Shown: positions 7,776 through 15,062 of the stretch, piece after piece
Position numbering within the stretch: the first letter of the stretch is position 1
Layout of the letters: every line of letters starts with the position of its first letter
The notes under the pieces: generated by a model
What the model was told of the DNA's origin: nothing
What the model saw: the letters and a program-made list of their open reading frames with translations, nothing else
The model's database searches: none
Assembly: GCF_020171345.1 (NCBI RefSeq)
Contig: NZ_JAIUZM010000004.1
Span: forward strand, 414,753-478,752
Length of the DNA: 64,000 nucleotides
Reading direction: 5' to 3'
From: Microbulbifer agarilyticus
Lineage (GTDB): Bacteria > Pseudomonadota > Gammaproteobacteria > Pseudomonadales > Cellvibrionaceae
Position numbers and translations under genes: made by a program

Positions 7776-9284
7776 ATGACGATTATCCGCCAGGACGACC
7801 TGATCGACAGCGTGGCCGACGCGCTGCAGTTCATTTCTTATTACCACCCACAGGACTTTATCCAGGCCCTGAACCAGGCTTACGAAAAAGAAGCCAACCC
7901 GGCGGCGAAGGACGCCATGGCCCAGATCCTGATTAATTCCCGCATGTGTGCCCAGGGCCACCGCCCCATTTGTCAGGACACCGGCATCGTGACCGTGAAA
8001 CTGAAAGTGGGCATGAACGTGCAGTGGGACGCGGACATGAGCGTGACCGACATGGTCAACGAAGGTGTGCGCCGCGCCTACAACAACCCCGACAATGTCC
8101 TGCGCGCTTCCATTCTGGAGGACCCGGATGGTGCCCGTAAGAACACCGGCGACAACACGCCGGCGGTTATCCACTACGAAATCGTGCCCGGCGACAACGT
8201 CGACGTATACGTAGCGGCCAAGGGCGGCGGCAGTGAGGCGAAGAGTAAATTCGCCATGCTGAACCCGTCCGACTCCGTGGTGGACTGGGTACTGGAAATG
8301 GTGCCCAAGATGGGCGCGGGCTGGTGTCCGCCCGGTATGCTGGGTATTGGCGTTGGCGGTACCGCTGAGAAAGCCATGCTGCTGGCAAAAGAATCCTTGC
8401 TGGACCCGATCGACATCCAAGTCCTGCAGGAGCGCGGCGCCTCCAATCGCGCCGAAGAACTGCGTCTGGAACTGTTCGACAAGGTCAACAAGCTGGGCAT
8501 CGGCGCCCAGGGGCTGGGCGGCCTCACCACCGTGCTGGACGTGAAGGTGAAAGACTTCCCGACCCACGCGGCGAACAAAGCGGTTGCGATCATTCCGAAC
8601 TGCGCGGCTACTCGTCACACCCACTTCACCCTGGATGGTTCCGGTGCAGCGCGCCAGACACCGCCGAAGTTGGAAGACTGGCCGGAAATTACCCGTGCCG
8701 CCGGCGGCAACACGCGCCGGGTGAACCTCGACGAAGTGACCGCCGAAGACGTACTGGAATGGCAGCCCGGTGACACCTTGCTGCTCAACGGCAAAATGCT
8801 GACCGGCCGCGACGCGGCGCATAAGAAAATGGTAGACATCCTGGCCAAGGGTGAGAAACTGCCGGTGGATTTGACCGGTCGCTTTATCTACTACGTGGGC
8901 CCGGTAGATCCGGTGCGCGAAGAAGTTGTTGGCCCGGCGGGCCCAACAACCGCAACCCGCATGGATAAGTTTACCCGTACCATGCTGGAAGAAACCGGCC
9001 TGTTGGGCATGATCGGTAAAGCTGAGCGCGGCCCCACCGCCATCGAAGCCATCCGCGATAACAAAGCGGTGTACCTGATGGCCGTGGGCGGTGCAGCGTA
9101 CCTGGTTGCGCAAGCGATCAAGGATGCCAAGGTTATTGCCTTCCCGGAACTGGGTATGGAAGCCATCTACGAATTTGAAGTAGAAGACATGCCGGTAACC
9201 GTTGCGGTAGATAGCCAGGGCGAATCGGTACATAACACCGGCCCGGTTATCTGGAAGCACAAGATCGAAGAGGGTAGTGTGTAA
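7776..9284 (+). CDS. fumA: Fumarate hydratase, class I (iron-sulfur)
   Basis: A protein of 502 residues, the usual length of a class I single-chain fumarase, interconverting fumarate and malate in the TCA cycle in the cytosol. Both halves are present: an N-terminal alpha domain with MCAQGHRPICQDTGIVTVKL, GGGSEAKSKF, GAGWCPPGMLGIGVGG and IIPNCAATRHTHF, and a C-terminal beta domain from about residue 320 with GDTLLLNGKMLTGRDAAHKKM, YYVGPVDP and GLLGMIGKAERG. The Cys residues expected to bind the 4Fe-4S cluster are in the CQDTG, GWCPP and PNCAA segments. Such clusters are superoxide-sensitive, which fits the nearby sodB, although no operon link exists. It is monocistronic with a strong terminator. 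Confidence 0.95.
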   Translation: MTIIRQDDLIDSVADALQFISYYHPQDFIQALNQAYEKEANPAAKDAMAQILINSRMCAQGHRPICQDTGIVTVKLKVGMNVQWDADMSVTDMVNEGVRRAYNNPDNVLRASILEDPDGARKNTGDNTPAVIHYEIVPGDNVDVYVAAKGGGSEAKSKFAMLNPSDSVVDWVLEMVPKMGAGWCPPGMLGIGVGGTAEKAMLLAKESLLDPIDIQVLQERGASNRAEELRLELFDKVNKLGIGAQGLGGLTTVLDVKVKDFPTHAANKAVAIIPNCAATRHTHFTLDGSGAARQTPPKLEDWPEITRAAGGNTRRVNLDEVTAEDVLEWQPGDTLLLNGKMLTGRDAAHKKMVDILAKGEKLPVDLTGRFIYYVGPVDPVREEVVGPAGPTTATRMDKFTRTMLEETGLLGMIGKAERGPTAIEAIRDNKAVYLMAVGGAAYLVAQAIKDAKVIAFPELGMEAIYEFEVEDMPVTVAVDSQGESVHNTGPVIWKHKIEEGSV

Positions 9285-9308
9285 GCAGTTAATGCTTTCT
9301 ACTTTTCG

Positions 9309-9335
9309 AAAAACGGCGCCCTGGGCGCCGTTTTT
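9309..9335 (+). terminator. Rho-independent terminator of fumarase
   Basis: Perfect stem AACGGCGCC/GGCGCCGTT with a CTG loop and a T5 tract, 25 bases after the fumarase stop. Confidence 0.93.
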
Positions 9336-9473
9336 CATTTAGAGCGTGAGTCACATTAAGTTGATTTGTGTGTGACCCCCCTAGTTCGAGCCGACCGATT
9401 CGCGAAGTGTAGTGGTTTACTAATCCCGGACATGAATTTAGGTGGTAAAGTTGCTGCCTGAGACAGAGGTGTA

Positions 9474-9785
9474 ATGAGTAAACAAGGTTGTTCCTTTTCT
9501 CCTGAGTTCAAGCTGGATGCTGCCCACCTAGTCGTTGATCAAGGGTATCCAATATCGGAGGCCGCCCGTTCGCTGGATGTCGGCACTACCGTAATCCGCC
9601 GATGGGGGAAGCAGTTAGAGTCTGAGCGCAGTGGTGAAACGCCCGCGAACAAAGCCATCACCCCGGAACAGCAAAGAGTCCAAGAACTCGAAGCCCGAAT
9701 CAATCGCCTGGACCGGGAGAAGGAGATACTAAAAAAAGCTACTGCTCTCTTGATGTCCGACGAGATAAATCGTACGTGCCAATAG
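9474..9785 (+). CDS. IS3-family transposase OrfA
   Basis: A protein of 103 residues. The N-terminal helix-turn-helix (SPEFKLDAAHLVVDQGYPISEAARSL..TVIRRW) is followed by a leucine-zipper-like region (QRVQELEARINRLDREKEILKKATALL), as in IS911 OrfA. In a complete element OrfA binds the ends and pairs with OrfAB. The last Lys codons form the A7G frameshift site at 9731-9738. The protein looks intact but is probably inert because OrfB is broken. It is AT-richer than the adjoining core genes. Confidence 0.88.
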   Translation: MSKQGCSFSPEFKLDAAHLVVDQGYPISEAARSLDVGTTVIRRWGKQLESERSGETPANKAITPEQQRVQELEARINRLDREKEILKKATALLMSDEINRTCQ

Positions 9786-10150
9786 GCCGATTAAGTCAGC
9801 AAGAGCCTGTCGAACTGGTCTGTGAAGCGTTTGATGTACCTCGATCTTGCTACTACGAGTACAAGATCAGAAAAAACGTTATTGATACATCGAGGGTTCA
9901 GCTGCCGGCCAAGGTTAATGACGCCTTCAAGCGTAGCCGTAGTGCCGCTGATAGCCGAACAATCGTGGGTTTACTCAATGATCAGGGCATAACTATCGGG
10001 GGGCAAAGTGCGCAGCTTGATGCGCGAAGCTGGCCTGATCTGCAAGCAGCCGGGTCCTCACAAATACAAGAAGGCAACAGTTGAGCGGCCTGACAAACCC
10101 AATGAGCTTGATCGGCAGTTCAATGTGGAGATGCCAAATCGAGTTGTAAT
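9776..10150 (+). pseudogene. IS3-family transposase OrfB, frameshifted and truncated
   Basis: The first part (GRLSQQEPVELVCEAFDVPRSCYYEY...RTIVGLLNDQGITIG) is in the -1 frame relative to OrfA. The homologous continuation VRSLMREAGLICKQPGPHKYKKATVERP resumes at 10008 in another frame, so an indel lies at about 9998-10007. After DRQFNVEMPNRV (about 10145) the protein stops resembling the family, which should continue into the first catalytic Asp segment. The DDE residues are therefore absent. Confidence 0.82.
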
Positions 10151-10407
10151 CCCAAATTTGCACAAAACGTCTACAGCATTGGTCGCGCCTGTTACCGGCG
10201 CTATGCGTAAGCACTCTGATAAATAGATTGACTTCAGCTGGTATTGTCTATATCTTGATCACAGCTAAAAAGTAAGTCTCTTTGTTGTATCCTCCATTTC
10301 GTCGCAATACCTTAATTCTTCGTCCTGTAGTTTCTAATTTTCAGTCCCTTTTCCGCTATTCACGCCTCATGAAGGCACACCTATATCTATCTACAGGCTA
10401 ATTTGCT

Positions 10408-10617
10408 ATGTCTAATGTAACTACCGGTATTGTTAAGTGGTTTAACGAATCTAAAGGCTTTGGTTTTATCGAACAAGAGTCAGGCCCAGATGTTTTCGCT
10501 CATTTCAGCGCCATCACCAGTTCAGGCTTCAAAACCTTAACAGAAGGCCAAAAAGTTGAATTCACTTTAGGCCACGGCCAGAAAGGTCCTCAAGCAGAGA
10601 ATATTATTGCGCTCTAA
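10408..10617 (+). CDS. Cold-shock protein, CspA family
   Basis: A protein of 69 residues with the single cold-shock domain: [15 protein letters not shown] carries the RNP1-type motif KGFGFI and DVFAHFSAI the RNP2-type motif VFAHF. Members bind single-stranded RNA and DNA and act as RNA chaperones. Codon use is clearly AT-richer than the core genes (TCA, CCA, GTT, TTA), consistent with acquisition. It has a leader of at least 100 bases, a strong terminator 20 bases downstream, and then the attC-like hairpin. In integron terms the gene and that site would together form one cassette. Confidence 0.92.
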   Translation: MSNVTTGIVKWFNESKGFGFIEQESGPDVFAHFSAITSSGFKTLTEGQKVEFTLGHGQKGPQAENIIAL

Positions 10618-10632
10618 TATTTAGACCGCAGC

Positions 10633-10664
10633 AAAAAGGCAGGCTTTTTAGCCTGCTTTTTTTT
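10633..10664 (+). terminator. Rho-independent terminator of the cold-shock gene
   Basis: Stem GCAGGC/GCCTGC (10639-10644 with 10651-10656), extended by flanking A and T runs and ending in eight T. Confidence 0.92.
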
Positions 10665-10700
10665 GCTTAAAATTCGACACATAAGAAACAGGTAGTCATG

Positions 10701-10803
10701 TAACAAGTTGCTGTATTCGACCGCCTACACTCTGCTTGCTTTGTGCCGTACGCTACGCTAGCACAAAGCGAGCAGATCAAGGCGGCCAAGCAAGGCGTTA
10801 TGC
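10701..10803 (+). other. Integron attC-like recombination site
   Basis: A 103-base imperfect palindrome that starts TAACAAG and ends GCGTTATGC, the usual boundary sequences of attC sites. The outer arms share TAAC, TTGCT and CCGCC in order, with the unpaired or bulged bases typical of attC. The central arm is a 16-bp stem with one mismatch: 10731-10746 (TCTGCTTGCTTTGTGC) against 10761-10776. The GNAT gene starts 13 bases after the right boundary, as cassette genes do. No integrase gene or second attC is visible. Confidence 0.7.
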
Positions 10804-10816
10804 ATAAAAAATACAC

Positions 10817-11338
10817 ATGAAAATAAGATTAATTGCAGTTGATGATGCCTTTCGATTGTCGAAGTTCTACGAGGTCAACCAGATACATCTGCAACCCTGG
10901 GAGCCATGCAAGTCAGAGGAGTACCATTCTGAAGCCGCCTGGGAAGCGCGTTTGCTGGAGTGGTGCTCGCCGACGGAAAGCGCCGATTCCTTTCACTTCA
11001 TTTCAATTGAGCCGAGTAGTGACGAAATAATTGCTACGTGCTCGCTCACGAATATCGTCAGAGGTCCGTTCGAGGCATGTTATATGGGGTACGCGGTTGA
11101 CCATCGTTACGAGGGTAAAGGTGTGATGAAGACACTTTGTCGGTACGTCATCGAATATGCGTTTAAAGAACTGTCGTTAAATCGAGTTATGGCAAACTAC
11201 ATGCCGAGAAACGGTAGGTCGGCGATACTGCTCAAGAGCCTTGGTTTTGTCAAAGAGGGTGAGGCGAAGCGGTATTTGAAAATTAATGGGATTTGGGAAG
11301 ATCACATTCTAACGTCACTGCTAAATCCCGCGAATTGA
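10817..11338 (+). CDS. GNAT family N-acetyltransferase, RimJ/RimL-like
   Basis: A protein of 173 residues, the common length for RimJ/RimL-type acetyltransferases that use acetyl-CoA to modify protein N-termini or small amines. The acetyl-CoA-binding region is recognisable in GYAVDHRYEGKGVMKTLCRYVIEYAF (motif A, about 93-118), followed by LNRVMANYMPRNGRSAILLKSLGFVKEGEAKRYLKINGIWEDHI (motif B and the family's C-terminal signature). AT-rich codon use and its position directly after the attC-like site suggest it arrived as a cassette. The substrate cannot be told from sequence. Confidence 0.9.
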   Translation: MKIRLIAVDDAFRLSKFYEVNQIHLQPWEPCKSEEYHSEAAWEARLLEWCSPTESADSFHFISIEPSSDEIIATCSLTNIVRGPFEACYMGYAVDHRYEGKGVMKTLCRYVIEYAFKELSLNRVMANYMPRNGRSAILLKSLGFVKEGEAKRYLKINGIWEDHILTSLLNPAN

Positions 11339-11348
11339 TAATGTGTAT

Positions 11349-11672
11349 ATGAAGTCCTTCAGAATAGGAAGTAAGTTTCAGCTGTGGAAACTTTTTTGGC
11401 TATGTATATTGCCAGTAGTAGTGCTGTATCAAGTATCTTGGTATATGTTTTTTCAAGATGCCCCCAGTTCTATTTGGGTTGATGGGACGTCGCATCGGTT
11501 AATTGCGTCAAAGTTGTTTGGGGAGCTTATTCTTTATTCGATAGCAGTTTGGCTCGTTGCTGGGTATAGCTTATTCAGATACCATTTTTTTCATCGGCTG
11601 ACTTGCCTGATTATACTGGTGGTAATCGGTGTCACAACACACGGTCTGTATAGGGAGCTAGCGAGCTTGTGA
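11349..11672 (+). CDS. Small membrane protein, function unknown
   Basis: About 107 residues, with three predicted membrane helices (about 14-34, 56-76 and 83-102 of the product). It follows the acetyltransferase by 10 bases, so it may be cotranscribed. No family is recognised. The ATG at 11349 is chosen, though a GTG two codons upstream is possible and neither has a strong ribosome binding site. Base composition is AT-rich like its neighbours in the island. Confidence 0.6.
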   Translation: MKSFRIGSKFQLWKLFWLCILPVVVLYQVSWYMFFQDAPSSIWVDGTSHRLIASKLFGELILYSIAVWLVAGYSLFRYHFFHRLTCLIILVVIGVTTHGLYRELASL

Positions 11673-11776
11673 CAATCCAGCGTACTGGATCAGCACCTTT
11701 GTGTAACTAGGCTATTTGACTTGGTTGCTGCTGTTCAGGCCTGTGTTTGTCAGGGTTAAGGAGTGGAGTCGGTACT

Positions 11777-12106
11777 ATGAGTCAACAACCATTTATCGGT
11801 CCCTTAATGCTGATTCTTCTAGGTGCTATTCCACTAATAGCATTTGGCTATGCCATAGCCGTTAAGAAGAAATATCATTTGATCGTCGGCTGGAAAGAGG
11901 GCGATAAGCCAAAACATCCAGAGTTGCCGAATACCATAGGTCGATCCCTGATTTATGCGGGTCTTGCGGTATTGTTTGCTGCTGTGGGGAGTTATCTAGA
12001 TTTCATTAGTGATGCTTGGCTGGTGGCGGTTTGCGTGGCCGCGGGGCTGTATGTCGTTCTACGGTCGGTATATGCCGGGGTCAGGTTTTCGAAGAAAAGT
12101 TCCTAG
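11777..12106 (+). CDS. Small membrane protein, DUF3784-like
   Basis: 109 residues. Membrane helices are seen at about 6-26, 55-72 and 76-93, with a conserved-looking loop KKKYHLIVGWKEGDKPKHPE between the first two; this layout resembles DUF3784-type proteins, which have no known function. The ATG at 11777 has GGAG upstream, which favours it over an open extension to 11747. It lies in the AT-rich island with no operon partner evident. Confidence 0.65.
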   Translation: MSQQPFIGPLMLILLGAIPLIAFGYAIAVKKKYHLIVGWKEGDKPKHPELPNTIGRSLIYAGLAVLFAAVGSYLDFISDAWLVAVCVAAGLYVVLRSVYAGVRFSKKSS

Positions 12107-12214
12107 TGATTGACAGGGGCATGAAGGTATCTGCGGGTAGTCGCGCAATGTAAACTGCCCGGGGCATCTAATAGTTGTGCGGATGCAAGATGGACTCTGA
12201 TTTTTTGGATTTCT

Positions 12215-12583
12215 ATGAATCACATGTCTAAGGCAACATATCCTATTAACCAGCACGATGCATACCATGCGCATGTTTACTTTGATGGAGACAGCGGGGT
12301 ATTCGCATCACAGCTCCGCGACAGTATTCAGCAGGTGTTTCCACTCAAGGTGGGGCGCTTCCATGGGCAGCCTGTCGGTCCACATCCGGTGGGTAGCTTT
12401 CAGGTCATCTTTGGGCGTGCAGATTTCTCGGACTTTGTACCCTGGCTGGATTCCAATCGGGGAGAGTTGAGCGTGCTGATTCACGCCCTGACGGGTGATG
12501 ACCTGAAAGATCATACGGACTATACCTATTGGCTTGGCAAACCGTGGGATCTAAATCTCGCTTTATTCAAAAAGACCGACTAG
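12215..12583 (+). CDS. DOPA 4,5-dioxygenase-like protein
   Basis: 122 residues. HDAYHAHVYFD at the N-terminus, GRFHGQPVGPHPVGSFQVIF in the middle and LIHALTGDDLKDHTDYTYWLG near the end match the small DOPA 4,5-dioxygenase family, whose histidines are candidate ligands of non-heme iron. Fungal and plant relatives open the DOPA ring in betalain or pigment synthesis; bacterial members are mostly uncharacterised. The start could also be the Met three codons downstream. It is followed by a hairpin terminator and marks the right edge of the AT-rich island. Confidence 0.82.
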   Translation: MNHMSKATYPINQHDAYHAHVYFDGDSGVFASQLRDSIQQVFPLKVGRFHGQPVGPHPVGSFQVIFGRADFSDFVPWLDSNRGELSVLIHALTGDDLKDHTDYTYWLGKPWDLNLALFKKTD

Positions 12584-12618
12584 CCGTGCTAAGCGTCCTA
12601 ACACGGTCGGCGTTTTTG
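12574..12618 (+). terminator. Terminator after the DOPA-dioxygenase-like gene
   Basis: Two stacked stems, CCGA/TCGG and CCGTG/CACGG, separated by a CTAG bulge, followed by GCGTTTTT. The stop codon lies in the left arm. Confidence 0.65.
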
Positions 12619-12683
12619 GCGAATTGACGGTGTCCCCGCTTACGATGGGTTGAAGCATCCAGCTGGTCGTACGGGAACAGTCA

Positions 12684-13796
12684 CTACGCTGAAGCGTGTT
12701 CCCACAAATATTCCACCACTTCCTGCTGTGTGCCGCGAAAGATAATGCGGTCCGCATTTTTTTCGATTTGGTAGTCGTACATTGGGTCGTAGTAATCTTG
12801 CAGCAGGCTGCTGATCCAGTCCCGGTGTCGCTCGACATTGCCGGTGGTAAGCTGTTGCTCCAGGGCCTGGTCCATCATTGCGGCTAACTGGCGATAACGC
12901 TCACTGCCGAGGCGTTTGGTGATATTGGACAGGTTTTGCTTGAGTGACGTGGCAAATATTTCTGGGCCCTGTTCCTCACCGTGTTCGGTGACAAATTCTG
13001 CACACAGGTCGATGACATAGTCCCCGAGGATGCGCTCAACCCGGTTTTCAAACGCATCATCCAGCCATACGAGCGGATAGCTGCGCATTTGCTGATGTAA
13101 TGAGAGGGGCACGGAACAGCGACCGATCAAACGGCTTTCATCCTCCAGTACGAAGTGGTGCTGGCCTGCGGCGCGACGTTTTAAAAAATCGATAGCCAGG
13201 GCATTTTCGAATCCGATCTGCGACGGTTGCGGTGTAGCGCGTTTTCCGAAGGTGGAGCCGCGGTGGTTGGCGTGCTTCTCGAGATCTACCGCATTGGCGA
13301 GCACGTTGAGCACTTCGGTTTTGCCGGTGCCGGTCATACCGCCCACGAGGGTAAACTGGCATTCACTGACGGCACTTTCTATTTCATTCAACAGGAAAGT
13401 GCGCATGGCTTTGTAGCCACCCTGTATTCGAGGGTAATCGACGCCTGCCTCATGCAGCCACTGCTGGCTAATCTGTGAGCGCAGGCCACCGCGGAAGCAA
13501 AACAGGTAGCCTTCCGGATGCTCGCGGGCGAATTCGGCCCAGGCGTTTACCCGCTCTTCTTTGATCGCGCCGCTGACCAGTTGGTGCCCCAGTTTTATGG
13601 CGGCATCCTGGCCCTGTTGCTTGTAACAGGTACCGACCTTTTGCCGTTCTGCATCGGTCATCAACGGCAGGCTGGTGGCGCAGGGGAAGGAGCCCTTGTT
13701 GAATTCAAGTGGGGCGCGGGTGTCAATCAGCGGCCGGTCGCTGAGAAAGATTTCCCGGTAATCTTTGCTGTCTGGTCTGCTTTGGGCGCCACTCAT
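12684..13796 (-). CDS. mnmH: tRNA 2-selenouridine synthase
   Basis: 370 residues. The N-terminal rhodanese domain carries the catalytic Cys in [12 protein letters not shown] (about 97-108). The C-terminal P-loop domain carries [13 protein letters not shown] (about 152-164). The enzyme replaces sulfur with selenium at the wobble 2-thiouridine of tRNAs for Lys, Glu and Gln, by way of a geranylated intermediate and using selenophosphate. The selenophosphate source selD lies directly upstream and overlaps the start by four bases (ATGA), so the two are translationally coupled. No selA or selB is seen in this window. Confidence 0.95.
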   Translation of the reverse strand: MSGAQSRPDSKDYREIFLSDRPLIDTRAPLEFNKGSFPCATSLPLMTDAERQKVGTCYKQQGQDAAIKLGHQLVSGAIKEERVNAWAEFAREHPEGYLFCFRGGLRSQISQQWLHEAGVDYPRIQGGYKAMRTFLLNEIESAVSECQFTLVGGMTGTGKTEVLNVLANAVDLEKHANHRGSTFGKRATPQPSQIGFENALAIDFLKRRAAGQHHFVLEDESRLIGRCSVPLSLHQQMRSYPLVWLDDAFENRVERILGDYVIDLCAEFVTEHGEEQGPEIFATSLKQNLSNITKRLGSERYRQLAAMMDQALEQQLTTGNVERHRDWISSLLQDYYDPMYDYQIEKNADRIIFRGTQQEVVEYLWEHASA

Positions 13797-14860
13797 TCCA
13801 CAATCACCGCAGGGCCTTGTTGTGCACCCTCAGGGTGTGGCGCTACCAGTTCGCCGATCGGTTGCAGTTCCAGCCCAAATTCCGCGGCCGCGGCGAGAAA
13901 CTCGGCCTCCTGTTGTGGCGCAACCGCAACCAACAAACCACCGCTGGTTTGCGGGTCGGCAAGTAGCTGTTTTTGATCGTCGCTCGACAGGCTGACCCGG
14001 TGCCCGTAACTGTCAAAGTTTCGACCAGTACCGCCGGGTACGCAGCCCTGCTGCAGGTAGTGGTCGACTCCCGGGATGCGCGGTACCGCATCGTAGCGAA
14101 TACGTGCGGTGAGGCCACTGCCATCGGCCATTTCCACCAGGTGCCCGAGCAGGCCAAAGCCGGTAACGTCGGTCATTGCGCTGACGGCGTCCATACGTGC
14201 GAAGCGGCTGCCTGGGCGGTTCAGCGTGCACATGAGGTCACGGGCTGTGCCGGCATCTTCCGGGCGCAGCTTTTCCTGCTTTTCAGCGGTGGTCAGGATG
14301 CCAATACCCAGAGGTTTCGTAAGGAACAGTTTATCGCCGGCGCGGGCGCTGTCGTTGCGCTTCAGGCGCTGCTTTTCCACCACGCCTGTCACTGCCAAAC
14401 CGAAGATGGGTTCTGGGGCATCGATGGAGTGGCCGCCCGCCAGGGGAATGCCGGCGTCGGCACACACCGCGCGGCCGCCGCGAATCACTTCACGCGCTAC
14501 TTCAGGCGGCAGCAGATTTACTGGCCAGCCGAGGATGGCGATGGCCATCAGTGGGTCGGCACCCATGGCGTAAATGTCACTGATCGCATTGGTGGCGGCG
14601 ATACGCCCGAAATCGTAGGGGTCATCTACGATGGGCATAAAGAAATCGGTGGTGGAAACCACGCCCAGCTGCTCATCCAGGCCGTATACGGCAGCGTCGT
14701 CCCGGGAGTGGTTGCCAACCCATAGATTCGGGTCCATTTGCGGCGCATCGCTATTGGCGAGAATCTTGTCGAGCACCGCAGGCGAGATCTTGCAGCCGCA
14801 ACCAGCGCCGTGGCTGTACTGGGTGAGACGTACTGGGGTTGATGGTGTGGAATCGCTCAT
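13793..14860 (-). CDS. selD: Selenide, water dikinase (selenophosphate synthase)
   Basis: 355 residues. The Gly-rich N-terminal segment SHGAGCGCK carries the catalytic Cys21 and Lys24, with Cys rather than selenocysteine at the key position. The PurM-like ATP-binding core follows, with [35 protein letters not shown] condensed in the usual order and [13 protein letters not shown] near residue 235. It makes selenophosphate from selenide and ATP. As first gene of a selD-mnmH pair, its product is probably channelled to tRNA selenation. Confidence 0.96.
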   Translation of the reverse strand: MSDSTPSTPVRLTQYSHGAGCGCKISPAVLDKILANSDAPQMDPNLWVGNHSRDDAAVYGLDEQLGVVSTTDFFMPIVDDPYDFGRIAATNAISDIYAMGADPLMAIAILGWPVNLLPPEVAREVIRGGRAVCADAGIPLAGGHSIDAPEPIFGLAVTGVVEKQRLKRNDSARAGDKLFLTKPLGIGILTTAEKQEKLRPEDAGTARDLMCTLNRPGSRFARMDAVSAMTDVTGFGLLGHLVEMADGSGLTARIRYDAVPRIPGVDHYLQQGCVPGGTGRNFDSYGHRVSLSSDDQKQLLADPQTSGGLLVAVAPQQEAEFLAAAAEFGLELQPIGELVAPHPEGAQQGPAVIVE

Positions 14861-15062
14861 GGGGGCTCCGGGAATTGCGTGGCGGCAATTTTACCAGCCG
14901 CGGCCTGCGGAAGCATGTGTCCCCGTTGAACTTCTCATCTTGGTCCTTTCTTAGACGCCTTCTGTCGAGACTGAGCGTCAGGGACTTGCGGAGGTGTGGG
15001 CAATCCATTTAGATAGTTGGTCAGTATAAAAAGGATCCGGTCCGCCGGATTACCACGGCAAG

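Larger units (their letters stand above)
9373..10150 (+). mobile_element. Degenerate IS3-family insertion sequence (IS3/IS911-like subgroup)
   Basis: The remnant has an intact OrfA, a frameshifted and 3'-truncated OrfB, and a possible left end at about 9373, where TGACCCCCCTAG resembles IS3-type ends that begin TG. A programmed -1 slippery sequence, A7G at 9731-9738, is intact: OrfB opens in the -1 frame as expected for this family. OrfB is interrupted a second time in a G-rich spot at about 9998-10004. Similarity to transposase stops at about 10145, before the catalytic DDE region, and no matching right inverted repeat is seen. The element cannot make a complete transposase. Confidence 0.8.

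Noticed and set aside
7695..9338. A 547-codon open frame on the minus strand.
   Set aside because: It is antisense to fumarase, whose motifs are beyond doubt; the antisense product has no recognisable domain and is His/Gln/Val-rich, as expected from GC-biased codons read backwards.
10146..10226. A short in-frame continuation after the transposase homology ends.
   Set aside because: It resembles no protein and simply runs on to a chance stop beyond the deletion point of the IS.
11673..11776. A possible second attC site between the two small membrane protein genes.
   Set aside because: GTAACTAGGC and GGGTTAAGG occur at the right spacing, but the arms do not pair and there is no central stem.
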